Part shown: piece by piece, positions 48,426-57,121 of the stretch
Numbering within the stretch: the first letter of the stretch is position 1
Layout: each line of letters begins with the position of its first letter
From: an uncultured Neglectibacter sp.
GTDB lineage: Bacteria > Bacillota > Clostridia > Oscillospirales > Acutalibacteraceae
Length of the DNA stretch: 64,000 nt
NCBI GenBank assembly: GCA_947647615.1
Contig: CANSKS010000002.1
Span: forward strand, 1 to 64,000
Direction: 5' to 3'
The notes under the pieces: model-generated
Database searches by the model: none
Told to the model about the DNA's origin: nothing
Seen by the model: only the letters and a program-made list of their open reading frames with translations
Position numbers and translations under genes: made by a program

Positions 48426-50486
48426 ATGCTAGAAGAAATACAGAATCCAGGCCCGGAGCCCCTCTTCGGGCTAAGGTTTCGCGCAACCCGGAAGAGAATA
48501 GCGGCAAGCACGGTTCTTTTGGCGGCGTGGGCCTTGTTTTTCGCGCTGAATCCTCAGCTGTTTTTCGGGGGGCCATTGGAAAGCCCTCTGCCCTTCCAAT
48601 GGGGCCATACGCTGCTTTACGGGTTTTTGCTGTTGGGCTGTGCGGCGCTTTGCTTTTTGGAGGTGACCCTTCCCTATGGCCTTCGGGCCGCTGTGGGTTG
48701 GCTCCTTTTGCCGGTACTGCCCCTGCTGAGCTTTATCGCGGTAGATAACATCAACGAAACCAGAATAGCCGATTTCCCTTTCTCCACCCTGCTTGCCAAT
48801 TACATAGGCTACCTGATGATTTTCTCTTTGATTTTTGCCCTTTGCCGCCGGGTGTGGATTACCGCCGCCGTAGGCGGAGGTATTTTCCTGCTCTTTGGCA
48901 TTGCCAACTATTTTACGGCGGAATTTCGGGGCGCGCCTATTTTGCCCTGGGATATCCAAACCGTGGGCACGGCGTTTTCCGTAGCGGGAGGGTACCGCTA
49001 CGAAATGACAGTGCCCATCGCGGTTTCCCTGCTGGCCTACTTGTGGCTTTGCCTCTTTTGCTACCGGGTCTGCCCCCGGGGGAAATATCACACCACCCGC
49101 CGGTTCCGCATGACGGAACGGTTTGGGGCCCTGGTTCTTTCTGCAATGCTGTTTTTCATGATTTTTTCCGGCGATATTCTCACCTCCCTGGGTATTTCCG
49201 TTTGGGCTTGGAACCAAAAGACCAGCTCCACCCTGACGGGCGTTACGGCAGGATTTTTCGCCAACGTGCAATACCTGCTGGTGGATAAGCCAGAAGGCTA
49301 TTCCCGCCAGCGGGTGGAAGAGCTGCGGGAAGAGATCGCGGAGCTTCCGGAACCGGAAGCCTTGGGAGCGCCCAAGGGCACTCCCACCATTGTGGCGGTG
49401 ATGAACGAATCTTTTACCGATCTGGCTGCGGTGGGGGAAGGGCGGATCAGCCTTTCTCCCGACAACCTGCCTTTTCTCCACCGGCTGCAGGAATCGGGAG
49501 AAGTCATTTGGGGCACTGCCTATTCCTCGGTTTACGGCGGCAATACCTGCAACAGCGAATATGAATTTTTAACAGGCAACAGCCTTTCCTTTTTGCCCAA
49601 CGGGAGCAAGCCCTACCAGCAGTATGTGGACCAGGATCAAACCTCCTTGGTGAGCACCTTGAAGGACCAGGGGTACCGCTGTGTGGCCATTCACCCCGGC
49701 CAGCGTTCCGCTTGGAGCCGGGATACTGCCTACCCCTTTCTGGGCTTCGATGAATTTTTAGATGTGCGCACTTTTACGGTGAGCCGGAGGCTGGAGCACA
49801 ACCTGACCAGTGACAGTTCCTGTTACGACCAGATAATCTATGAATATGAAAACCGGGGCGATTCCCCCCTTTTCCTTTTTAACGTGACCATACAAAACCA
49901 CGGGGGCTATGAGGACGAGGATTACCCCACCACCGTGAAAATTCAAGAGGCGGCAGGCCAGTTCCCCCAGGCGGAGCAATACTTAAGCCTCACAAAAAGC
50001 TCCGACCAGGCCCTGGAAGAGCTGCTGGGCTATTTTTCCCAGCAGGAAGACCCTGTTTTGGTGCTGTTCTTCGGGGACCATTGGCCCAACCTGGAAACGG
50101 AGTTCCTTTCTCTTCTGTTGGGGGAAAACGCGGAAGCCCCCTCTTTTGAAACGGTGATGCAGGAAAGGCAGGTGCCCTTCCTGCTCTGGGCCAACTACCC
50201 CTTAGAGGGCCAGGAAATCCAGCAGGTGAGCTTAAACTACCTTTCCGGCCTGCTGCTAAGGGCTGCTGGGGTGAAGGGCCCCGATTACATAAAGTTTTTG
50301 GAACAGGTGCGCCAGACCTTCCCGGTGATCACTGCCGACGGGAAGATCGACAAAGACGGGAATTATTACAAAACAGAAGAGGCCACCCCCTACGACCAGC
50401 TTTTGAACGATTACGCCATCCTGCAATATAACAACGCCTTTGGCAACGGGGAAAAGGTAACAGAGGTCTTTACGCCGGCTTTGTAA
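48426..50486 (+). CDS. LTA synthase family phosphoglycerol transferase
   Basis: A 686-residue membrane sulfatase-fold enzyme. Five to six membrane helices occupy about 20-250, followed by an extracellular catalytic domain. Metal and catalytic residues of the family are visible: VAVMNESFTDL (Glu328), GGNTCNSEYEFLTGNS (nucleophile Thr374) and the late LVLFFGDHWPNLE. HPGQRSAWSRDTAYPFLGF is typical of clostridial members. Such enzymes move glycerol phosphate from phosphatidylglycerol onto a growing polymer or glycolipid. It lies 23 bases after wecB and is probably part of the same wall-polymer locus. Confidence 0.9.
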   Translation: MLEEIQNPGPEPLFGLRFRATRKRIAASTVLLAAWALFFALNPQLFFGGPLESPLPFQWGHTLLYGFLLLGCAALCFLEVTLPYGLRAAVGWLLLPVLPLLSFIAVDNINETRIADFPFSTLLANYIGYLMIFSLIFALCRRVWITAAVGGGIFLLFGIANYFTAEFRGAPILPWDIQTVGTAFSVAGGYRYEMTVPIAVSLLAYLWLCLFCYRVCPRGKYHTTRRFRMTERFGALVLSAMLFFMIFSGDILTSLGISVWAWNQKTSSTLTGVTAGFFANVQYLLVDKPEGYSRQRVEELREEIAELPEPEALGAPKGTPTIVAVMNESFTDLAAVGEGRISLSPDNLPFLHRLQESGEVIWGTAYSSVYGGNTCNSEYEFLTGNSLSFLPNGSKPYQQYVDQDQTSLVSTLKDQGYRCVAIHPGQRSAWSRDTAYPFLGFDEFLDVRTFTVSRRLEHNLTSDSSCYDQIIYEYENRGDSPLFLFNVTIQNHGGYEDEDYPTTVKIQEAAGQFPQAEQYLSLTKSSDQALEELLGYFSQQEDPVLVLFFGDHWPNLETEFLSLLLGENAEAPSFETVMQERQVPFLLWANYPLEGQEIQQVSLNYLSGLLLRAAGVKGPDYIKFLEQVRQTFPVITADGKIDKDGNYYKTEEATPYDQLLNDYAILQYNNAFGNGEKVTEVFTPAL

Positions 50487-50497
50487 GGGGTTATAAT

Positions 50498-50535
50498 ATA
50501 CGGTGTGTGGGATTTCCCGCGCGCCGTATTTTTAT
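50498..50535 (+). terminator. Terminator after the LTA synthase-like gene
   Basis: ATACGGTGTGTGGGA pairs with TCCCGCGCGCCGTAT (with G-T pairs), followed by TTTTATT. Confidence 0.75.
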
Positions 50536-50564
50536 TGGGATAAAAGGGGGAAAGCCCAAACAGG

Positions 50565-51176
50565 ATGAGAAGAGTGGCGGTAAGAAGGATCAATGAATGG
50601 GATGGCCCTTCCATGTTAAAAATTTATGCCCCTTATCTTCCGGGGCCGGAAGCCCCGGAGGGGGAACTGCCGGAGCTTTCCACCTACATTCAGCGGATAG
50701 ACCGGTACACCTACGGGCTGGGCTGGATTTTGTGCGAGATCGATTCCACCCCGGCGGGGTTTTGTTTTCTGAAGGAGGACCGCAGGGAACCGGAAAATTT
50801 ATTTTCCGTGGAATTGCAGCTGTATGTAAAAGGGGAGTTCCAGGGTCGGGGCGTTGGAAAGGCCTTAATGGCATTGATCACAGATATCATGGAGTATGGA
50901 AACCGGAAAAAGGTGACGGCCCGGGTGGCGCTGCCCAACCCGGCGGCGGAGGCCTTTTTCCAGGCCGTGGGGTTTTCCCGGAAGGCGTTGGAGCCGGGAG
51001 CCCTAAAAAAGCCGGGCGGGCCCTATGACGTGCAGGTTTGGGAGAAAGAGCTTTCTCCCAAGGACCCGGCGGCACAGCGGCCTACAAAACCTTACCTGAT
51101 CGAAAATTACGATTACGAGATGGCTCGGGAGCAGGCCGCAAAATTGGTGAGAGAAGAAAGAAGGAGTAAGGAATGA
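50565..51176 (+). CDS. GNAT family acetyltransferase with C-terminal extension
   Basis: A 203-residue protein. Residues 1-165 form a GNAT N-acetyltransferase: VRRINEWDGPSMLKIYAPYL, the core strand VELQLYVKGEFQGRGVGKAL with the acetyl-CoA pyrophosphate loop GRGVGKA, and NPAAEAFFQAVGF. The remaining 35 residues are a basic/acidic tail without known domain. The substrate is unknown. Its stop overlaps the cinA start by 4 bases, so the two are translationally coupled. Confidence 0.85.
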   Translation: MRRVAVRRINEWDGPSMLKIYAPYLPGPEAPEGELPELSTYIQRIDRYTYGLGWILCEIDSTPAGFCFLKEDRREPENLFSVELQLYVKGEFQGRGVGKALMALITDIMEYGNRKKVTARVALPNPAAEAFFQAVGFSRKALEPGALKKPGGPYDVQVWEKELSPKDPAAQRPTKPYLIENYDYEMAREQAAKLVREERRSKE

Positions 51177-52426
51177 ACGCAGAAATTATTTCGGTGGGCA
51201 CAGAACTTTTGCTGGGACAGGTGGTAAATACAGATACGGCCATTGTGGCCCAAGCGCTTTCCGGCTTGGGGATCAACCTGTGGTATTCCGCGGTGGTGGG
51301 CGATAACGCACAACGGTTGAAGTCTGCGGTAGAGGCCGCCATTGCCCGCAGCGACCTTTTGATTATGACCGGAGGCCTTGGCCCTACTGCCGACGACCTG
51401 ACCAAAGAGACCACCGCAGCGGCGGCCGGGAAAAAGCTGGTGCTTCACCAGGAAAGCCTGGAGCGGATTCGAACCTATTTCAACGAGAAGACCGTAAGCA
51501 AATACCAGGAAAAGCAGGCCTGGCTGCCGGAGGGCTGCACCGTGCTGCAAAACGACAACGGCACCGCCCCGGGATGCGCCTTCCAGGCGGAAAACGGCTG
51601 CACGGTTATGATGTTTCCGGGGCCCCCTTCCGAACTGGAGCCCATGCTGCAAAACTACGGGGTGCCCTATTTGAAGCGAGGTCAGGAATCGGTAATTGTA
51701 TCTCACAACATCCACATTTATGGCCGTGGGGAAGCGCCGGTGGCCCAAATGATGGACGACCTGCTCCAAGGGGAAAACCCCACTCTGGCTCCCTACGCCA
51801 AGGAAGGGGAGTGCTACCTGCGGGTGACGGCCAAGGCGAAAAATGAGGAACAGGCAAATGAGATGTGTGCTCCCGTCATCGCGGAGGTAAAAAAGAGGCT
51901 GGGCGAATTTGTATATGGTGTGGACGTAGGAACCCTGGAACAACTGGTGGTGGAGGAGCTTGCCAAACAGGGGAAGACTTTGGCGGCGGCAGAATCCTGT
52001 ACAGGGGGCCTGCTTTCCAAGCGGATTACCGATGTCCCCGGCTCTTCCGCCGTATTCCAAATGGGATGCGTCACCTATGCCAACGAGGCCAAAGAAGCTC
52101 TGCTGGACGTGCCTGGGGAAACCCTGCGGGAGTATGGAGCGGTTAGCGAGGAGACGGCCCGGGCCATGGCAGAAGGGATTCTTCGCCGGTCCGGCGCCCA
52201 CCTGGGCTTGGGCATTACAGGGATCGCCGGGCCCGGAGGCGGCACGGAAGCGAAGCCGGTAGGGCTGATCTATATTGCTCTGAGCGACGGGAAGAATACT
52301 TGGGTCACAGAGCGCCGCCCCCTGGGACGCACCAAAAACCGGGCGTGGCACCGCCACTGCGCGGCTTCCCAAGCTCTGGATATGGTGAGGCGGTATTTGG
52401 CGGGGCTGCCGGTGACAGTGAAATAA
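51173..52426 (+). CDS. cinA: CinA-family nicotinamide nucleotide amidase/pyrophosphatase
   Basis: A 417-residue two-domain CinA protein. The N-terminal MoCF-like domain (1-170) reads IISVGTELLLGQVVNTDTAI, TGGLGPTADDLTKET and MMFPGPPSELEPML, and in studied homologues acts as ADP-ribose pyrophosphatase. The C-terminal domain (about 250-410) reads TLAAAESCTGGLLSKRITDV and GLGITGIAGPGGGTEAKPVG, the NMN deamidase part that recycles pyridine nucleotide. Length is standard. ATG at 51173 overlaps the GNAT gene. A shared terminator follows. Confidence 0.94.
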   Translation: MNAEIISVGTELLLGQVVNTDTAIVAQALSGLGINLWYSAVVGDNAQRLKSAVEAAIARSDLLIMTGGLGPTADDLTKETTAAAAGKKLVLHQESLERIRTYFNEKTVSKYQEKQAWLPEGCTVLQNDNGTAPGCAFQAENGCTVMMFPGPPSELEPMLQNYGVPYLKRGQESVIVSHNIHIYGRGEAPVAQMMDDLLQGENPTLAPYAKEGECYLRVTAKAKNEEQANEMCAPVIAEVKKRLGEFVYGVDVGTLEQLVVEELAKQGKTLAAAESCTGGLLSKRITDVPGSSAVFQMGCVTYANEAKEALLDVPGETLREYGAVSEETARAMAEGILRRSGAHLGLGITGIAGPGGGTEAKPVGLIYIALSDGKNTWVTERRPLGRTKNRAWHRHCAASQALDMVRRYLAGLPVTVK

Positions 52427-52459
52427 CCTCCCCTGGCGGGCCCGGATTTCAAAAAAAGC

Positions 52460-52499
52460 AAAAGGGTGGCGCGCGGTTTCCCGCGTACCACCCTTTTGG
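52460..52499. terminator. Bidirectional terminator between cinA and the oxidoreductase gene
   Basis: AAAAGGGTGGCGCGCGG pairs with CGCGTACCACCCTTTT. A-rich and T-rich flanks on both sides allow it to end both convergent genes. Confidence 0.85.
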
Positions 52500-52519
52500 T
52501 ATGGAAAGAAAATAAAAGC

Positions 52520-53752
52520 TCAGATATTGTCGATGGCGGCTTCGCCGACCCCACGGAAGAAGCCGGGCTCCAGGGGAGCAGGGCGGACAGGCCTGGACTG
52601 CATGGTGTAGACCTTGTTGTCTTTGCAGGACTTGGAAATGGCATCCAGAACCTCTACGGTGTGCAGGGCCAGCTCCGGGCTGCTGCGGTGGGGCCGGTTG
52701 CGGCGAATGGCGTAAGCCATATCCACCACTGCAAGGCCGCGCCAGCTGTTGTGGCAGGGCTCCCTTTTGCCGCTGAGAGCGGGCACAGAGGGGTCGGTAT
52801 CGCTAAAGCCGTGGGTGAGGGGCATTTTAAAGACCTGGTTTTTGTTGCCATCCACGTTTCCGGCTCTGGTGAGGTACACCTGGTTGTCCCAGCCGCCAAA
52901 GAAATTGGGATCGGGCAGGGTGAGAATACCCTCGGTGCCCAAGATCTCCATGCGGGGAGTTTCCGGGAAGAAGCCTTCCGAACACAGGGTGAGGCTTCCG
53001 TAGCAGCCGTTTTCAAATTCCAGGCTGCCCAACAGCATGGAATCGCCCCGGGGCTGGCCGCCGATCTCGGCGTCTACAGGGGATTTGTACCTGGGGTGGC
53101 GGGGGTTCCCGTAAACTCTGTCGTCATAGAAGCGGGTAAAACCGGAAACCCGGTTTACAGCACCCAGCATATTCACAAGAATGTTCATATAATAACCGGC
53201 CATGTCATAGGTGATGGTGGTGCCCTGGGAGCCCATTTTGGGATCGGCAGGGTCATCGGCCGCCATATGGCTGTAATAGCCCCGGTAGCACATGGCATGA
53301 GCGATCAAGGGTTTGCCAATAGCGCCGTCGTCTAAAAGTTTCCGGGCAGTCTGGAAAGCGGAACCCATGTAGCAATCGGGGGCGCAGCCAAAACGCAGGC
53401 CCTTGGAGGCGGCTAAGTCATAGTTGGCCTTGGCGCCTTCGTAGGTATCGCCCATGGCCTTTTCGGAATAAGCATTTTTCCCGGCTTCCAAGATCTGGCG
53501 GGTTACGGCAGTGTGGTTCCAGAGCTGGGTGGTGTTGATGACAATTTCGATCTCAGGGTCGTTGAGAATTTCCTCGTTGGTCATTTGGCGAATGCCAAAA
53601 AGCTCGGCCCGGGCTTTGCTGCGCTCGGGGATAAGGTCGGAACAGCCCACCACATCGACGATGTGGAAGCCTCCGTTGACCAGCGTGTTCAAATAGGTGT
53701 AGCTGATGTTGCCGCTTCCGATCAAAGCGACTTTTACAGGTTTAATAGACAT
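52520..53752 (-). CDS. Gfo/Idh/MocA family oxidoreductase
   Basis: A 410-residue NAD(P)-dependent sugar or inositol dehydrogenase-like protein. The Rossmann domain starts VKVALIGSGNISYTYLN, followed by the family's EKP-like element as EAGKNAYSEKAMG (the usual Lys-Pro replaced by Lys-Ala). The C-terminal alpha/beta domain has TITYDMAGYYMNILVNMLGA, where the catalytic His/Asp pair of the family normally lies (an Asp is seen here). The substrate is unknown. ATG at 53752 follows AGGAGGAG. It stands alone, convergent with cinA and divergent from gluQ. Confidence 0.88.
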   Translation of the reverse strand: MSIKPVKVALIGSGNISYTYLNTLVNGGFHIVDVVGCSDLIPERSKARAELFGIRQMTNEEILNDPEIEIVINTTQLWNHTAVTRQILEAGKNAYSEKAMGDTYEGAKANYDLAASKGLRFGCAPDCYMGSAFQTARKLLDDGAIGKPLIAHAMCYRGYYSHMAADDPADPKMGSQGTTITYDMAGYYMNILVNMLGAVNRVSGFTRFYDDRVYGNPRHPRYKSPVDAEIGGQPRGDSMLLGSLEFENGCYGSLTLCSEGFFPETPRMEILGTEGILTLPDPNFFGGWDNQVYLTRAGNVDGNKNQVFKMPLTHGFSDTDPSVPALSGKREPCHNSWRGLAVVDMAYAIRRNRPHRSSPELALHTVEVLDAISKSCKDNKVYTMQSRPVRPAPLEPGFFRGVGEAAIDNI

Positions 53753-53891
53753 GACAACTCCTCCTAAAAAAATTTGCCTATCGAATAAATTATAGGAGAT
53801 GGGGTGGACAAAGTCAATAGAAAATTTGGAGATGCCTTCCAAATTTTTTGTTTTTAGCGAAAAAGGCCAGGAAAATCGGGAAGGGGAAAGG

Positions 53892-53920
53892 TTGACAGGG
53901 GTGAGGCAGGTGGGTATAAT
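53892..53920 (+). promoter_or_regulatory. Consensus promoter of gluQ
   Basis: A perfect TTGACA (53892-53897) and a perfect TATAAT (53915-53920) are 17 bases apart, 32 bases before the gluQ ATG. This also shows that the longer open frame upstream is not coding. Confidence 0.88.
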
Positions 53921-53951
53921 CGAACCCATAAAAGAAAAGAGGAATGCCTTT

Positions 53952-54902
53952 ATGGGGAAAAAAGTAATGGGACGTTTTGCGCCTTCCCCCAGCGGAAGGA
54001 TGCACCTTGGAAACTTGTTTTGCTCTTTGTTGGCCTGGCTTTCCGCCCATGCACAGGGCGGGGAAATCCTGCTGCGGGTGGAGGACCTGGACCGAGAACG
54101 CTGTCCCGAAAAATTTTCCCGGCAGCTGGAGCAGGACTTCCTGTTTTTGGGGCTCACCTGGCAGGAGGGAGGAAGCCTGGGAGGCCCCAGAGGGCCCTAT
54201 TTCCAGGGAGAACGGTCCGGCTATTACCGGGAACTTTTGAATAAGCTGGAGGCTCAGGGCCTGGTTTATCCCTGCTTTTGCAGCCGCGCTCAGCTTCACA
54301 GCGCCTCGGCCCCCCACGCCTCCGACGGGGACCCTGTCTACACCGGGGCTTGCCGGGGCCTTTCGAAAGAGGAAATCGCAGAAAAAGCCCTCAGCCGCAA
54401 GCCTGCCCTGCGGCTGAGGGTGCCCAATGAAGCAATCGCTTTTACCGATGGTCACTACGGGCCAGTCTCTCAAAATCTCGCCTTGGAATGCGGCGATTTT
54501 ATTTTGCGCCGGTCCGACGGGGTTTTCGCTTACCAGCTGGCAGTGGTAGGGGACGATGGCGCCATGGGCGTCACCCAGGTGGTGCGGGGGAGGGATCTGC
54601 TTTCTTCCACACCCCGGCAGCTTTATTTGTACCGGCTTTTGGGGCTGGCCCCACCGGAGTTTTACCACACGCCCCTGCTCCTTTCCCCGGAAGGGCGCAG
54701 GCTCTCTAAGCGTGACGAGGATCTTGGCCTGGACGCCTTGAGGGAAAAGGGCCTTTCCGGGCCCGACATTGTGGGCAGGCTGGCCTTTTGCGCGGGGCTG
54801 CTGGACCGGCCGGAGCCTGCCCGTCCCCAGGAGCTTTTGCCTCTCTTTTCCTGGGAAAAGGTGCCGTTGGAGGATGTTTGCCTGCCAAAAGGGCTGTTTT
54901 AA
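53952..54902 (+). CDS. gluQ: Glutamyl-Q tRNA(Asp) synthetase
   Basis: A 316-residue class I synthetase-like enzyme, equivalent to the catalytic half of GluRS without an anticodon domain. It reads GRFAPSPSGRMHLGN (HIGH-type), LLRVEDLDRERCP, the DFILRRSDGVFAYQLAVVGD segment and LSKRDEDLGLD (KMSKS-type). GluQ attaches glutamate to queuosine in the anticodon of tRNA-Asp. Cysteines in YPCFCSR and TGACRG may bind zinc, as in GluQ. ATG at 53952 follows AAAAGAGGA. It converges with the methyltransferase gene, overlapping by 4 bases. Confidence 0.93.
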   Translation: MGKKVMGRFAPSPSGRMHLGNLFCSLLAWLSAHAQGGEILLRVEDLDRERCPEKFSRQLEQDFLFLGLTWQEGGSLGGPRGPYFQGERSGYYRELLNKLEAQGLVYPCFCSRAQLHSASAPHASDGDPVYTGACRGLSKEEIAEKALSRKPALRLRVPNEAIAFTDGHYGPVSQNLALECGDFILRRSDGVFAYQLAVVGDDGAMGVTQVVRGRDLLSSTPRQLYLYRLLGLAPPEFYHTPLLLSPEGRRLSKRDEDLGLDALREKGLSGPDIVGRLAFCAGLLDRPEPARPQELLPLFSWEKVPLEDVCLPKGLF

Positions 54903-55663
54903 CGGCCCTCCGGCTTTTCTGCCAGGGTGGCCCAAAAGGTGGGGACGCCATGGTCGTGGAGAAAACCGCTGCCGTTGGTGTCCTCATAAAGGTCCAGCAG
55001 GGTAAAGCCCGTTTGGAGCTGGCCGCGGATCTGCTCCTCCAGGGTGTGAGAAAACTGCACGCCCTCGTTATTTTTTTCCAGGTCCTGGAGCAGGCGGGGA
55101 TCCTTTAGGGGGTTAAAGGGCAGAGCGTATTTTACCCGGCTTTCGTCGGTGGCCTCGAACAGGAAATTGACGCCGTTATCCAGCCCGGCCATCAGCCTGC
55201 CGCCGGGTTTTAGCACCCGGAAGCATTCCTTCCAAAGGGAAAGCACGTCTTCGATGTAGCAGTTGGATACCGGGTGAAAGATCAGGTCAAAGCTTTCCGC
55301 CCCAAAGGGCAGGGGCTTTGTCATATCGGCCCGCAGGGCTTGGATGCGGTAGCCTTCCCGGGCGGCTACCAGCTCTTCACTTTCGATTTGCCGCCGGGAA
55401 TAGTCCAGCACGGTGCATTCCGCGCCTAAAGCGGCGAAAATGGGCATTTGCTGGCCTCCGCCGGAAGCCAGGCCCAGCACCCTTTTTCCCGCCAGAGAGG
55501 AGGGGTACCAGGCTTTGGGTACCGGTTTTGTGGGGGTTAGCAGCATAGTCCACCGGCCCTTTTTGACTGCGGCGAATTCTTCCGCAGAAATGGGGCATCC
55601 CCATTCCCAGCCACCATCCACCCACTGGTCGATGGTTTTAGAATTGATTTCTGTGTAGTTCAT
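54899..55663 (-). CDS. Class I SAM-dependent methyltransferase
   Basis: A 254-residue Methyltransf_11-type protein. SAM-binding motif I is VLGLASGGGQQMPIFAALG, the acidic loop is CTVLDYSRRQIESE, and ALRADMTKPLPFGAESFDLI and CFRVLKPGGRLMAG are motifs II-IV. The N-terminal WVDGGWEWGCPIS is characteristic of a clostridial subgroup. The substrate is unknown. It ends inside the last bases of gluQ on the other strand. Confidence 0.9.
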   Translation of the reverse strand: MNYTEINSKTIDQWVDGGWEWGCPISAEEFAAVKKGRWTMLLTPTKPVPKAWYPSSLAGKRVLGLASGGGQQMPIFAALGAECTVLDYSRRQIESEELVAAREGYRIQALRADMTKPLPFGAESFDLIFHPVSNCYIEDVLSLWKECFRVLKPGGRLMAGLDNGVNFLFEATDESRVKYALPFNPLKDPRLLQDLEKNNEGVQFSHTLEEQIRGQLQTGFTLLDLYEDTNGSGFLHDHGVPTFWATLAEKPEGR

Positions 55664-55739
55664 AACATGTTTTCCTCACAAAGTCTTATAAGCCATTGAT
55701 TTTATCCCATAAGAAAAACTGCGCAAGAAGCGGCTGTTT

Positions 55740-56165
55740 TTACGGACGCAGTTTCTTTGAAAAATGCAGTTCCCCATCTATCTGGTATCCCAGGCTATGG
55801 TAAACGGCCTGAGCAGCCGCGTTGTCTTCGCCTGTAAGAAGGCCGCATTCAAAAACAGGATAATTTTGAAGCAGCTCTTCCGCAAAGGTTATCATGGCTT
55901 TTGCAATTCCCTTTCTTCTACAAGCTTGCCGTACATACACTTCTGTGATTTCGGGGAGGTATTCTATATAACAGAATGATTTTTTTAGCTGGATACATAG
56001 AAAACCTGTAATCTGGCCATTTTCCTCGTCTATCATAACAAGCTCCCGCTTATTTCCGGTAAGGGACTTTTCTATACTTTCAACAGTTGCTTCGCCTTTT
56101 CCGTTGAATTCCTCGTTTAAGGCTTTTAACTGAGCAGCGTCATTTACCATTGCCAGACGTACCAT
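55740..56165 (-). CDS. GNAT family acetyltransferase
   Basis: A 141-residue GNAT protein with VRLAMVNDAAQLKALNEEFN at the start, the core strand ITEVYVRQACRRKGIAKAMI (acetyl-CoA loop RRKGIAKA) and NAAAQAVYHSLGYQ. It resembles small aminoglycoside-type acetyltransferases, but the substrate cannot be assigned. Its start lies inside the last 26 bases of the upstream hydrolase gene, so the two are coupled. It is more AT-rich than its neighbours. Confidence 0.88.
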   Translation of the reverse strand: MVRLAMVNDAAQLKALNEEFNGKGEATVESIEKSLTGNKRELVMIDEENGQITGFLCIQLKKSFCYIEYLPEITEVYVRQACRRKGIAKAMITFAEELLQNYPVFECGLLTGEDNAAAQAVYHSLGYQIDGELHFSKKLRP

Positions 56166-57096
56166 GAGAAGCTCCTTTCGACGCCTGTTTTTCTTTTAGC
56201 CAGTGATAAATGTCTTCGAATACCTGGCTCCGGTTCGATTCATTTAAAAGCTCGTGGCGTTTGCCTTCGTAAAGCTTTAGGGAAACATCCTGGCAGCCGG
56301 CCGCTTTTAAGGCCTCCGCCACCTGGCGGGGGCCTTTTCCGTAGGCCCCCACCGGGTCGGCGTCCCCGGCCAGCAGGAAAATGGGCAGCTCCTTCGGGAC
56401 TTTGCGGGCCCATTGAGGACTGCTGATTTCTTCCAAGCCGGAAAACAGGTCGTAAAACCCGCCGGCAGTAAAGGGGAAGCCGCAAAACTCGTCTTCCTGG
56501 TAGGCTACGCAGACGTCTTCTACCGTGGACAGCCAGGCAAAGTGGTTGACGGGATTTTTTATTTTCTTATTGTAGCTGCCAAAGGCCAGAAGGTCCAGGA
56601 GACGCCCCTTCGACTGGGGGCCCAGAACCTTTTTTTGCAGGGCCGCCAGCGTTTTCCCCACCTTGACCCCCGGGTTTTTCCCCATGGTACCGCAAAGGAT
56701 GCAGCCGGAAAGGCGCTCCCCGTAGCGGGTGAGGAAAGACCGGGAAAGGAAGGAACCCATGCTGTGGCCCATGAGGAACAGGGGAAGGGAGGGGTATTCC
56801 GCCGAAACCTCATCGAGAAGGGCTTTAATGTCCTTTACCACAAATTCCCAGCCCTGGTCCTGGGCAAAATGCCCCTTCACCTGGGCGGACTTTCCGTGAC
56901 CGGCGTGATCGTTCATACAGACCAGGAAGCCCCGCTCCGCCAGGTAAGAGCCGAAGGCGTCATACCGGCCGCTGTGCTCGGCCATGCCATGGGCCACGAC
57001 CAAAATCGCCTGGGGCTGCTCCTCTCGCCAAAGCCGGGAGAAAATTTTTCCCTGACCGCTGGAGGCCGGACGGGTCCATTCTTTTTTCACGACCAT
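56140..57096 (-). CDS. Alpha/beta hydrolase, monoacylglycerol-lipase-like
   Basis: A 318-residue serine hydrolase of the Hydrolase_4 family. HGMAEHSGRYDAFGSYLAE is the family oxyanion region, NDHAGHGKSAQ follows, and the nucleophile Ser lies in FLMGHSMGSF (GHSMG). The acid Asp is in LLAGDADPVG and the His in YEGKRHELLNE. Likely substrates are monoacylglycerols or lysolipids. The ATG at 57096, 8 bases after GGAG, is preferred over the GTG at 57105. The 3' end overlaps the GNAT gene by 26 bases. Confidence 0.9.
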   Translation of the reverse strand: MVVKKEWTRPASSGQGKIFSRLWREEQPQAILVVAHGMAEHSGRYDAFGSYLAERGFLVCMNDHAGHGKSAQVKGHFAQDQGWEFVVKDIKALLDEVSAEYPSLPLFLMGHSMGSFLSRSFLTRYGERLSGCILCGTMGKNPGVKVGKTLAALQKKVLGPQSKGRLLDLLAFGSYNKKIKNPVNHFAWLSTVEDVCVAYQEDEFCGFPFTAGGFYDLFSGLEEISSPQWARKVPKELPIFLLAGDADPVGAYGKGPRQVAEALKAAGCQDVSLKLYEGKRHELLNESNRSQVFEDIYHWLKEKQASKGASHGTSGNGK

Positions 57097-57121
57097 GAAT
57101 TCCACTCCTTTCCGGATTTCC

